NCBI GenBank assembly: GCA_937950105.1
Contig: CALFEM010000110.1
Span: 1-5,238 of the forward strand
Length of the DNA: 5,238 nt
Direction: 5' to 3'
Origin: an uncultured Alphaproteobacteria bacterium
GTDB lineage: Bacteria > Pseudomonadota > Alphaproteobacteria > Rhizobiales > Hyphomicrobiaceae
Part shown: piece after piece, positions 1 to 5,238 of the stretch
How positions within the stretch are numbered: the first letter of the stretch is position 1
How the letters are laid out: each line of letters starts with the position of its first letter
Position numbers and translations under genes: made by a program
The notes under the pieces: generated by a model
Database searches by the model: none
The model's input: only the letters and a program-made list of their open reading frames with translations
What the model was told of the DNA's origin: nothing

Positions 1-926
1 GCGAGGCCGTCGAGATGGGTGTGTGCGGCGAAGTGGCGGGTCATGGTGGCGCGATACCAGGCGCTCAGCATCATGTAGACGAGGCCCGCAAGGAACAGCA
101 GGCCGTAAACGATGACGATGAGGGCCGCCATCTTGCCGGGATCGGGCGGCGCAAATTTGCCGTCAGCCTGCTGCCCGCCCAGAACCAGCGCCGTGGTGCT
201 GCCGACGATCACCGAGGTGACGAGGACGGCCAGCAGCGTCATCAGCAGCCAGTACACCGCGAACGTCAGATAGAGCGGCTTCGAGGACGCCGAGAAACTG
301 AACGCGCGCGTGCCGAAGCGCATGTCGTTGGTGATGATCCGCTGCAACTTGGTCGAGCGCCACGGCGCCGACCAGCCGAGCGTCAGCGGCAGCGTCAGCA
401 GCGTCCAGAAGTGGGTCCAGCCGTAGGCGAGGGAGCTGCCGGCGAGGCCGGCGCGGATGCCCCGCCAGCGCGTGCGCGACAGGCGGAAGCGCTGCGCCCG
501 GTAGATGGCGATACCGGTGAGGAACAGGAAGCCGGCGTAGAGCAGGACCTGGAAGCCGCGAAACGCCGCCGACTGCGGGCCGAGCAGTACGGCAGCGCCA
601 AGCGTTACGATCATGGTCGGCACGACGATGACGCCGAAAATGACGAGGAAGCCCTTGAACAGCTCCGCCCCGGTGCCCGTGTACTCGAGCGGCTCGCCGT
701 TGAGGCGGGTCGCCGACCAGATGCGGCGGCGGACCTCCGTCTTGCCCCAGAAATGATAGATGCCGAGCGTCAGGATGCGAACGACGAAGTTGTAGACCGA
801 GAGTTCTGTCAGTCCGATCGGGTGCAGCCACGACAGGCGCACCGGTTCGAGTTGCCCGGACGGCGGCGGTGCCGTTGCCGTATCCAATGCCGCGAGTGAC
901 GGCGAAGGCTCGAGGTTGCTTGTCAT
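1..926 (-). CDS. DUF898 (YjgN-type) multi-pass inner-membrane protein, 3' end cut by window edge
   Basis: Reading leftwards from an ATG at 926-924 gives 308 codons with no stop before the window edge, so the C-terminus is missing. Upstream, GGAGGG (935-940) sits 8 nt from the ATG and fixes the start. The N-terminal ~30 residues are a proline/alanine-rich, probably disordered tail. They are followed by the family hallmark GIYHFWGKTEVRRRIW (residues 55-70) and ATRLNGEPLEYTGTGAELF (72-90), the conserved cytoplasmic motifs of DUF898. Hydrophobic segments lie near 41-58, 91-115, 126-143, 170-185, 217-241 and 267-288, and a repeat-like FWTLLTLPLTLGWSAPW (173-189) occurs mid-protein. The family (E. 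coli YjgN) is an integral inner-membrane protein of unknown function, so no reaction is assigned. It is transcribed divergently from ilvD across a 446-bp gap, and nothing links the two functionally. Family membership is secure; function is unknown. Confidence 0.9.
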   Translation of the reverse strand, partial: MTSNLEPSPSLAALDTATAPPPSGQLEPVRLSWLHPIGLTELSVYNFVVRILTLGIYHFWGKTEVRRRIWSATRLNGEPLEYTGTGAELFKGFLVIFGVIVVPTMIVTLGAAVLLGPQSAAFRGFQVLLYAGFLFLTGIAIYRAQRFRLSRTRWRGIRAGLAGSSLAYGWTHFWTLLTLPLTLGWSAPWRSTKLQRIITNDMRFGTRAFSFSASSKPLYLTFAVYWLLMTLLAVLVTSVIVGSTTALVLGGQQADGKFAPPDPGKMAALIVIVYGLLFLAGLVYMMLSAWYRATMTRHFAAHTHLDGL

Positions 927-934
927 CCTGGCGG

Positions 935-940
935 CCCTCC
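935..940 (-). promoter_or_regulatory. Shine-Dalgarno of the DUF898 gene
   Basis: GGAGGG on the minus strand lies 8 nt before the ATG at 926-924. It decides this start, because the hallmark DUF898 residues are only read in this frame. Confidence 0.8.
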
Positions 941-980
941 ACGGCATCGCGACCGCATCGGTGCGCGATCTCATCGGGAC

Positions 981-1010
981 TTTATCCGCTTACTTCATCT
1001 ATCCCGTCAG
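981..1010 (-). promoter_or_regulatory. Putative sigma-70 promoter for the DUF898 gene
   Basis: On the minus strand, CTGACG (1010-1005) and GATAAA (986-981) are separated by 18 bp, each matching 4 of 6 consensus bases. This would give a 5' leader of roughly 45-50 nt before the start at 926. It is found by eye only, and matches this weak occur by chance. Confidence 0.3.
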
Positions 1011-1159
1011 TGCGACCGCAACTTGTCGTCGCGGCGACCGAAGCAGAACCATGCACACCCGGATTTAACCACCCCCGCGGTCGCCGGCGGCGCCCGCTTT
1101 CTGCCGCGCTGCCGCCGTTAACTGTGCCGCAAAAGTCACGCAATCGCACAGCGGGTGCC

Positions 1160-1178
1160 TCGTTTGAGCCACAAACGA
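1160..1178. promoter_or_regulatory. Perfect 7-bp inverted repeat, candidate operator
   Basis: TCGTTTG (1160-1166) and CAAACGA (1172-1178) are exact reverse complements separated by AGCCA. The core TTTG-N5-CAAA also fits the loose T-N11-A layout of LysR-type regulator boxes, but other dimeric regulators bind similar dyads. It lies about 80 bp upstream of the candidate ilvD -35 and within the shared divergent region. The 5-nt loop is compatible with a hairpin, but the arms contain little G/C and no T-run follows, so a DNA-level binding site is more plausible than a terminator. The regulator is unknown. Confidence 0.4.
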
Positions 1179-1255
1179 TCACCACGTTCCCTCCCGTCAC
1201 GACTCCCGGCAGCGACTCCTTTACCGGTGCGGCCGAGATGCCATGACGAGCTTCG

Positions 1256-1284
1256 TTGAGTGCGGCGGGCGGGCACCATAGAGT
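1256..1284 (+). promoter_or_regulatory. Putative sigma-70 promoter for ilvD
   Basis: TTGAGT (1256-1261) and TAGAGT (1279-1284) are separated by exactly 17 bp, each box matching 4 of 6 consensus bases. Transcription would begin near 1291, leaving a leader of about 80 nt before the ilvD ATG. If correct, an alternative in-frame ATG at 1256 could not be the translation start, because it would lie in the promoter. Confidence 0.33.
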
Positions 1285-1356
1285 GCGCGCCGCGTGCCGC
1301 CTGCCCACAAGCGCGGGAGCGGTGGCGAAACACACCAGACGTACTCGACGAAGCCG

Positions 1357-1368
1357 AAAGGAAAAGGA
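1357..1368 (+). promoter_or_regulatory. Purine-rich ribosome binding site of ilvD
   Basis: The run AAAGGAAAAGGA lies just before the ATG at 1373. It offers two possible anti-SD matches, AAAGGA ending 10 nt upstream and AAGGA ending 4 nt upstream. It supports 1373 over the upstream in-frame ATG at 1256. Confidence 0.7.
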
Positions 1369-1372
1369 CGCA

Positions 1373-3112
1373 ATGACCGGGTCTGCGAACGAAAAAAGGA
1401 CGTTCGACAAGTCGAAGCTGCCGAGCCGCCACGTGAGCCTCGGCCCGTCGCGTGCGCCGCATCGCTCGTACTATTACGCGATGGGGCTCACCGAAGAGCA
1501 GATCATGCGTCCGCTGGTCGGCGTCGTCTCGGCATGGAACGAGGCCGCACCCTGCAACATCGCGCTGATGCGTCAGGCCCAGTCCGCCAAGAAGGGCGTC
1601 GACGAAGCGGGCGGCACGCCGCGCGAGTTCTGCACCATCACCGTCACCGACGGCATCGCCATGGGCCACCAGGGCATGAAGTCCAGCCTCGTGTCGCGCG
1701 ACGTGATCGCCGATTCGATCGAACTCACCATGCGCGGCCATTGCTATGACGCGCTGGTCGGCATCGCCGGCTGCGACAAGAGCCTGCCCGGCACCATGAT
1801 GGCCATGCTGCGCCTCAACGTGGCGAGCGTGTTCATGTACGGCGGCTCCATCCTGCCCGGCCGTTTCCGCGGCAAGGACGTTACCGTTCAGGACGTGTTC
1901 GAGGGCGTCGGCATGCACTCGGCCGGCAAAATGAGCGCCGACGACCTGCACGAACTGGAATGCGTCGCCTGCCCGAGCGCGGGCGCCTGTGGCGGCCAGT
2001 ACACCGCCAACACCATGGCCATGGTTTCGGAAGCCATCGGCCTTGCGCTGCCGGGGTCTGCCGGTGCGCCTGCACCCTACGAATCGCGTGACGCCTATGC
2101 GGTGGCGAGCGGTATCGCCGTCATGAACCTGCTCGCCGACGGCATCCGCCCGCGCGATATCTGCACGTTGAAGGCTTTCGAGAACGCCGCGACCGTGGTC
2201 GCCGCAACCGGCGGCTCGACCAACGCCGCGCTGCATCTTCCAGCCATGGCGCACGAGTGCGGCATCGATTTCGATCTGTTCGACGTGGCGCGTATCTTCA
2301 AGCGCACACCCTACATCGCCGACCTCAAGCCCGGCGGCCAGTACGTGGCCAAGGACGTCTACGACATCGGCGGCGTGCCGCAGGTCATGAAGGCGCTGCT
2401 CGAAGGCGGCTTCCTGCATGGTGACTGCATGACCGTCACCGGCAAGACCATGGAGGAGAACCTGCGCGAGGTGAAGTTCAACACCGAGCAGAAGGTCGTC
2501 TATCCGGTCACCGATCCGCTGTCGCCCACGGGTGGCGTGGTCGGCCTGCAGGGCAGCCTCGCACCCGACGGCGCGATGGTGAAGGTCGCCGGCATGAAGA
2601 AGCTTACTTTCCGCGGTCCGGCGATCGTGTTCGACTGCGAGGAGGACGCCTTCGCCGCCGTCGAGCAGGGCAAGTACAAGGACGGCGACGTCTTCATCAT
2701 CCGCTACGAGGGGCCGAAAGGCGGTCCCGGCATGCGCGAGATGCTGTCGACCACCGCGGCGCTCTACGGCCAGGGCGCGGGAGATAAGGTCGCGTTGATT
2801 ACGGACGGGCGTTTTTCGGGCGCGACGCGAGGCTTCTGCATCGGCCATGTCGGGCCGGAGGCGGCGGTCGGCGGTCCGATCGCGCTGGTGCAGAATGGCG
2901 ACATGATCAGCATCGACGCGGAAAAAGGCACGCTCGATCTGGAAGTTGAACCAGAAGAGCTGGCCCGCCGCAAAAAGGTCTGGAAGGCACCGGATAATCC
3001 TCATCGTAGCGGTGTGCTGCGCAAGTATGCTGATCAAGTGGGTCCCGCACGCTTCGGCGCCGTAACGCACCCCGGCGGAAAGGCTGAAGTTCACTGTTAT
3101 GCGGACATCTAG
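1373..3112 (+). CDS. ilvD: Dihydroxy-acid dehydratase (EC 4.2.1.9)
   Basis: This cytoplasmic enzyme dehydrates 2,3-dihydroxy-isovalerate and 2,3-dihydroxy-3-methylvalerate to the 2-keto acids leading to valine/leucine/pantothenate and isoleucine. The protein is 579 residues, in the normal family range and apparently intact. Visible motifs are APCN with C61, [12 protein letters not shown] with D93, GCDKSLPG with C134, D135 and K136, [15 protein letters not shown] with C206, GGSTNA (280-285), GGPGMREM with E456, and [10 protein letters not shown] with S482. C61, C134 and C206 are the three expected Fe-S ligands. D93, D135, K136 (carbamylated in known structures) and E456 correspond to metal-site residues, and S482 to the catalytic serine. 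The [18 protein letters not shown] style resembles the [2Fe-2S] branch rather than the E. coli [4Fe-4S] branch; that is inference. The ATG at 1373 follows a good ribosome binding site. The 3' end overlaps the next gene by 14 bp. Codon usage becomes markedly less G/C-biased over the last ~110 codons. A sugar-acid dehydratase paralogue is the alternative, judged less likely. Confidence 0.95.
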   Translation: MTGSANEKRTFDKSKLPSRHVSLGPSRAPHRSYYYAMGLTEEQIMRPLVGVVSAWNEAAPCNIALMRQAQSAKKGVDEAGGTPREFCTITVTDGIAMGHQGMKSSLVSRDVIADSIELTMRGHCYDALVGIAGCDKSLPGTMMAMLRLNVASVFMYGGSILPGRFRGKDVTVQDVFEGVGMHSAGKMSADDLHELECVACPSAGACGGQYTANTMAMVSEAIGLALPGSAGAPAPYESRDAYAVASGIAVMNLLADGIRPRDICTLKAFENAATVVAATGGSTNAALHLPAMAHECGIDFDLFDVARIFKRTPYIADLKPGGQYVAKDVYDIGGVPQVMKALLEGGFLHGDCMTVTGKTMEENLREVKFNTEQKVVYPVTDPLSPTGGVVGLQGSLAPDGAMVKVAGMKKLTFRGPAIVFDCEEDAFAAVEQGKYKDGDVFIIRYEGPKGGPGMREMLSTTAALYGQGAGDKVALITDGRFSGATRGFCIGHVGPEAAVGGPIALVQNGDMISIDAEKGTLDLEVEPEELARRKKVWKAPDNPHRSGVLRKYADQVGPARFGAVTHPGGKAEVHCYADI

Positions 3113-4190
3113 GCGTATCCTCGCTCTGACGCTTGCGCTGCTGTCGACGGCGGCACCGGTTTCGGCCGGTGCCGGCGTCGCCGGGCAGTTCCGCTCGGCG
3201 GAAGAAGCTCTGCAGCAGGGTATCGGCGCCTATTCGGGCGGCTATTACGAGATGGCCATACCGGCTCTCGAGGTGGCGGCAGCGCAGAACAACTTCTTCG
3301 CCCAGTACTATCTGGCGCGCATTTATTCCGACAATCAGAGCGCGCATACCGACCACGCCAAGGCGTACATGTTCTATCAGAAGATCGCCAACGACTATGC
3401 CGACGTCGATCCCGACGACGACCGGCGTGCACCGTTCGTGGCGAAGGCGCTGACGGCGCTCGCGGGCTATGTGCGCCGCGGCCTGCCCGAGGTCAGCCTC
3501 GAGGCCGATGCCGAGCGCGCGGCCGATTATCTCCACCACGCGGCGATCTTCTTCAACGACGAGGATGCGCAGTTCGAGCTGGCCAAGCTGCAGCTCAAGG
3601 GCGAGGGCGTGCCGAGCGACGTTGCGCAGGGCAAGCACTGGCTGGCGATCCTGTCGCAGAAGGGCCATGCCGGCGCGCAGGCGTTTCTCGCCGATCTCTA
3701 CTGGCGCGGCCTGCACATGCCGAAGGACCAGGTGCGGGCTCTCGCCCTCATCTCGGTCTCGGTGAAGAACGCACCGGGCGCCGAGAAGGTGTGGATCGAG
3801 GACATCTACCAGAACATCTACTGCGGTGCCTCGCAGGGTGTCCGCAAGCAGGTCGGCGGCATGGTCGCTGAATGGGACAGCCGCTATGGCCGTCGCCCGC
3901 AGGCCGAGGACCACACCGGTCTCGATCCGCTGCGCGCCGCCGCGACGCGGACCTGCGAGAACGGCGAACTGGTGCCGCTCGACTTCGAGGGCGACAAGCA
4001 GGGCAAGGTGACGGGGCCGCAGATCGCCGTCGATCCTGCGATCCGCACGGCTCCCCCGATGGGGATCGTCCCCAACGACCTCGGCTCGTCGAGCGGGCTC
4101 GGTGGTCCGCGTCTGGCGCCGCCCGCAAGCCCGGTGCCGCCGGCGGCCGGTCTGCGTGACGCCGGCGAAACCGACCGCAGCGTGCGCTGA
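3099..4190 (+). CDS. Secreted ExoR-like Sel1/TPR-repeat protein with proline-rich C-terminal tail
   Basis: The protein has 363 residues. It begins with a classic Sec signal peptide: basic MRTSRR, hydrophobic [14 protein letters not shown], probable cleavage after VSA (residue 23). Mature residues ~34-240 form Sel1/TPR-type helical repeats, with signatures such as [19 protein letters not shown] (60-78), [15 protein letters not shown] (115-129), [16 protein letters not shown] (156-171) and [17 protein letters not shown] (188-204). From memory, the order and spacing of these blocks match rhizobial ExoR, the periplasmic repressor of the ExoS/ChvI two-component system, which is about 268 residues. 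This protein carries roughly 100 extra residues, ending in a proline/glycine-rich stretch (319-351). Its only two cysteines are C242 and C286. The start overlaps the ilvD stop by 14 bp with only weak upstream GAAG, suggesting coupled translation; the signal peptide begins exactly at this ATG. Export and repeat fold are secure. A true ExoR role is uncertain because many alphaproteobacteria carry several such proteins and no exoS/chvI genes are in view. Confidence 0.85.
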   Translation: MRTSRRILALTLALLSTAAPVSAGAGVAGQFRSAEEALQQGIGAYSGGYYEMAIPALEVAAAQNNFFAQYYLARIYSDNQSAHTDHAKAYMFYQKIANDYADVDPDDDRRAPFVAKALTALAGYVRRGLPEVSLEADAERAADYLHHAAIFFNDEDAQFELAKLQLKGEGVPSDVAQGKHWLAILSQKGHAGAQAFLADLYWRGLHMPKDQVRALALISVSVKNAPGAEKVWIEDIYQNIYCGASQGVRKQVGGMVAEWDSRYGRRPQAEDHTGLDPLRAAATRTCENGELVPLDFEGDKQGKVTGPQIAVDPAIRTAPPMGIVPNDLGSSSGLGGPRLAPPASPVPPAAGLRDAGETDRSVR

Positions 4191-4218
4191 GTCGCCAGAC
4201 GCCTCGGGTCAGCGCGCG
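4181..4218. terminator. Inverted repeat at convergent gene ends, candidate bidirectional terminator
   Basis: CGTGCGCTGA (4181-4190) can pair with TCAGCGCGCG (4209-4218), giving a 10-bp stem with one G-U wobble and seven consecutive perfect pairs (GCGCTGA/TCAGCGC), around an 18-nt loop. Both stop codons, TGA at 4188-4190 (plus) and TGA at 4211-4209 (minus), lie in the stem. No T-run follows on either strand, so it is not a canonical intrinsic terminator, though high-GC alphaproteobacteria often lack long U tracts. Confidence 0.4.
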
Positions 4219-4415
4219 GCTCGGCGCCACATCAATCCGATGATGAGCCCGACCCCGGCGCCGATCGGTCCGGTGACGAACGCCGAGGTCATAGCCATCT
4301 CGAGGCTCTTGTCATGTGTGTTGGTCGACAGCAGCGCGATCAGCACGGCCCCGATAGCAGCACCCGCGACGTAGCCGAGCAGCACTCCAGTCAACGCGCG
4401 CGCTGCGGTCGCCAT
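4209..4415 (-). CDS. Small two-helix membrane protein, function unknown
   Basis: The 68-residue protein has two glycine/alanine-rich hydrophobic segments, ~7-30 and ~42-63, joined by a short polar loop (TNTHDKSLE, 31-39). It ends in WRRAAR, which by the positive-inside rule puts both termini in the cytoplasm. GxxxG-like spacing in both helices (GYVAGAAIG; GPIGAGVGLIIG) suggests tight helix packing or oligomerisation. The start at 4415 is supported by GAGG (4425-4422), 6 nt upstream and overlapping the TAG stop of the preceding gene, so translation may be coupled to it. I do not recognise the family. The coherent hydropathy, clear ribosome binding site and tight spacing argue that it is a real gene. 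Confidence 0.7.
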   Translation of the reverse strand: MATAARALTGVLLGYVAGAAIGAVLIALLSTNTHDKSLEMAMTSAFVTGPIGAGVGLIIGLMWRRAAR

Positions 4416-4424
4416 CCGTCGCCT

Positions 4425-5003
4425 CTATTCTGATGCGGGAGCGTCCGGCACCCACAGCACGTCGAGTGCGAAGGTGTGCACCTCGAACGGCGGCGCGGTG
4501 ACGGCATCGGCATCCTTGAACGTCGCCGCCAGAAGCCACTTGCTGCCGGTCAATTCCAGCACTTCGAGCGTGCGCGCGAGCGGGTCTACGTACCAGCAAT
4601 GCTTGACGCCGAACTCGGCATAGACCGAGAGCTTGTCGGTGCGGTCGAGCGCCTGTGTCGAGGGCGAGAGGATTTCCGCCAGCCAGTCGGGCGGCGTCTC
4701 GATCCAGGCGGTCTCCGGGAACGGCGTCAGCCGCTCTACGCGCCAGCCGGCGATGTCGGGTACGACGACGTGCGGGCCGAGATGCAACTCCGGCTCGACC
4801 ATGAAGCGCCAACCGCCAGGCCCTCCCCTTCCACGCCCGAAGGGCGGCCCGAGTTCCACGTCGAGTTCGTGGGCCACGACGGCGTGCCGCGGTGCTGGCC
4901 GAGGGTGAGCGTGCAGCGCGCCATAGATGATCTGGCCCACCATGTTGGGTGGCAGCGCTTCGAGATCGGCATATGTGACAGGTTGGAGTTTCGGCTTCAG
5001 CAT
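4425..5003 (-). CDS. Uma2-family (DUF820) PD-(D/E)XK endonuclease-like protein
   Basis: The 192-residue protein is full length for the family. Typical blocks appear in order: HPRPAPRHA (33-41), GPGGWRFMVEPELHL (61-75), VVVPDIAGWR (79-88), PDWLAEILSPST (105-116), DRTDKLSVYAEFGVKHCWYVDP (starting at 120) and RTLEVLEL (144-151). D83, E110 and K124 fit the PD-(D/E)XK nuclease triad. The usual acidic residue in the N-terminal GEIIDGEL-type motif is replaced here (GQIIYGAL, Q24 and A29), while E70/E72 remain. The family is often annotated as a restriction-like endonuclease, abundant in cyanobacteria and scattered in rhizobia, but no cellular role is established. An in-frame TGA lies directly before the ATG at 5003, so no earlier start is possible. 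No good Shine-Dalgarno is visible. It is followed after 9 bp by the small membrane protein gene. Confidence 0.88.
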   Translation of the reverse strand: MLKPKLQPVTYADLEALPPNMVGQIIYGALHAHPRPAPRHAVVAHELDVELGPPFGRGRGGPGGWRFMVEPELHLGPHVVVPDIAGWRVERLTPFPETAWIETPPDWLAEILSPSTQALDRTDKLSVYAEFGVKHCWYVDPLARTLEVLELTGSKWLLAATFKDADAVTAPPFEVHTFALDVLWVPDAPASE

Positions 5004-5031
5004 TCAACGACCGATGGTTTGCGACGCGGGC

Positions 5032-5060
5032 AGTATGGGAGAGGCTGCTGTGTCACACAA
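5032..5060 (-). promoter_or_regulatory. Weak putative promoter for the Uma2 gene
   Basis: On the minus strand, TTGTGT (5060-5055) and CATACT (5037-5032) are 17 bp apart, matching 3 of 6 and 4 of 6 consensus bases. The -10 would be about 28 nt upstream of the start at 5003. The -35 lies inside the palindrome at 5044-5064. Read-through from xthA is an equally good explanation for expression. Confidence 0.25.
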
Positions 5061-5064
5061 CAGC
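5044..5064. promoter_or_regulatory. Near-perfect 21-bp palindrome in the xthA-Uma2 gap
   Basis: GCTGCTGTGT (5044-5053) and ACACAACAGC (5055-5064) are reverse complements at 9 of 10 positions around a single central C. As DNA it resembles a dimeric regulator site with core TGTGTCACACA. As RNA it could fold into a hairpin after the xthA stop (5079), but no T-run follows, so terminator function is less likely. Confidence 0.4.
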
Positions 5065-5078
5065 GTCCGCACCGACCA

Positions 5079-5238
5079 TCACACGCTGATCTCCGCCCAC
5101 ACGGGAACGTGGTCCGAGGGCTTCTCGCGGGCGCGCACATCCTTGTCGATGCCGCTGGCACGCAATCGGTCGGCCGCCTGCGGCGAGAGCAGCATGTGGT
5201 CGATGCGGATGCCGTGGTTCTTCTGCCAGGCGCCGGCC
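5079..5238 (-). CDS. xthA: Exodeoxyribonuclease III, C-terminal 52 residues
   Basis: This is the C-terminal end of a minus-strand gene that enters from the right edge; the TGA stop is at 5081-5079. The 52 visible residues begin AGAWQKNHGIRIDHMLLSPQ and finish KPSDHVPVWAEISV. They match the end of ExoIII, the AP endonuclease/3'-5' exonuclease of base-excision repair. RIDH contains the aspartate equivalent to E. coli D229, and KPSDH contains the catalytic D-H pair equivalent to D258/H259, so the active-site end is intact. RIDHMLLSP and GIDKDVRAREKPSDHVPVW are typical of alphaproteobacterial ExoIII. The N-terminal catalytic half lies outside the window. The next gene on this strand starts 75 bp downstream. 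Confidence 0.92.
   Translation of the reverse strand, partial: AGAWQKNHGIRIDHMLLSPQAADRLRASGIDKDVRAREKPSDHVPVWAEISV

Larger units (their letters stand above)
927..1372. other. Divergent intergenic region between the DUF898 gene and ilvD
   Basis: These 446 bp separate two divergently transcribed genes. I see no convincing coding region. Open frames that cross it lack recognisable protein motifs and ribosome binding sites. It holds weak sigma-70-like promoter candidates for both directions, a perfect 7-bp inverted repeat at 1160-1178, and GC-rich imperfect hairpin potential around 1267-1306 in what would be the ilvD leader. I saw no leader peptide with a run of Leu/Ile/Val codons followed by a terminator, so classical branched-chain attenuation is not supported. 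Confidence 0.7.

Noticed and set aside
15..899. A 294-codon plus-strand open frame across the DUF898 gene
   Set aside because: The product is low-complexity Arg/Ala/Glu-rich. The opposite strand encodes conserved DUF898 motifs in a continuous frame with a strong Shine-Dalgarno.
163..942. A 259-codon minus-strand frame starting slightly upstream of the DUF898 start
   Set aside because: It is a different frame from the one carrying the conserved FWGKTEVRRRIW and TRLNGEPLEYTGTG motifs, and its product matches nothing recognisable.
1085..1117. GC-only inverted repeat CGGCGGC ... GCCGCCG with a 19-nt spacer
   Set aside because: Repeats made only of G and C are frequent by chance in this composition, no T-run follows, and no gene ends here.
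1267..1306. Possible leader hairpin GGGCGGGCAC ... GTGCCGCCTGCCC before ilvD, as an attenuator
   Set aside because: Pairing needs bulges and shifts register. There is no leader peptide with regulatory Leu/Ile/Val codons and no U-tract, so the evidence is too weak to annotate as a regulatory RNA.
1256..1372. Alternative ilvD start at the in-frame ATG at 1256, adding 39 residues
   Set aside because: The extra residues are Arg/Ala-rich and unlike IlvD N-termini. The good ribosome binding site is just before 1373, and a candidate promoter covers 1256-1284.
1136..3094. A 652-codon open frame on the minus strand, antisense to almost all of ilvD
   Set aside because: Its translation is rich in His/Arg/Ala/Gly with no recognisable domain. 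Long antisense frames are expected opposite strongly G/C-biased genes, and ilvD on the other strand is unmistakable.
2907..3914. A 335-codon minus-strand open frame opposite the ilvD end and the Sel1-repeat gene
   Set aside because: It has no domain signature or ribosome binding site, while the plus-strand genes there have clear motifs and a signal peptide. It is a mirror frame.
4312..5007. A 231-codon minus-strand frame overlapping the Uma2 gene
   Set aside because: Its product is Arg/Ala-rich low complexity, while the neighbouring frame gives a complete Uma2 domain.

Overview
The window is a GC-rich stretch of chromosome from an alphaproteobacterium, most likely Hyphomicrobiales (Bradyrhizobiaceae/Xanthobacteraceae-like). 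The grounds are strong third-position G/C bias, a DUF898 membrane protein, an ExoR-like periplasmic Sel1-repeat protein, a Uma2-family protein and the style of the IlvD and exonuclease III sequences. Genus is not determined. It looks like ordinary core chromosome: no IS element, phage gene, CRISPR array, tRNA or rRNA was seen.

Layout. Positions 1-926 (minus) hold a DUF898 (YjgN-type) multi-spanning membrane protein that runs off the left edge. It has a strong Shine-Dalgarno but no stop codon inside the window. Positions 927-1372 are a 446-bp divergent intergenic region with weak promoter candidates in both directions and a perfect 7-bp inverted repeat (1160-1178) that could be an operator. 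Positions 1373-3112 (plus) are ilvD, dihydroxy-acid dehydratase, with complete active-site and Fe-S motifs. Its last 14 bp overlap the start of 3099-4190 (plus), a secreted ExoR-like Sel1-repeat protein with a long proline-rich tail. The two genes form a translationally overlapping pair.

This pair converges on a minus-strand group. 4209-4415 encodes a tiny two-helix membrane protein. 4425-5003 encodes a Uma2-family PD-(D/E)XK protein, with 9 bp between these two genes. 5079-5238 is the C-terminal end of xthA (exonuclease III), which enters from the right edge. The convergent junction holds an 18-bp gap flanked by a 10-bp inverted repeat containing both stop codons. The 75-bp gap between xthA and the Uma2 gene holds a near-perfect 21-bp palindrome.

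Functionally the window combines branched-chain amino acid (and pantothenate precursor) biosynthesis with a probable periplasmic regulatory or scaffold protein, DNA repair and small hypotheticals. The points most worth a second look are the ilvD/ExoR-like overlap, the lone cysteine pair and extended tail of the ExoR-like protein, an abrupt codon-usage change over the last ~110 codons of ilvD, and the three inverted repeats in non-coding DNA. I found no convincing new multi-gene system.
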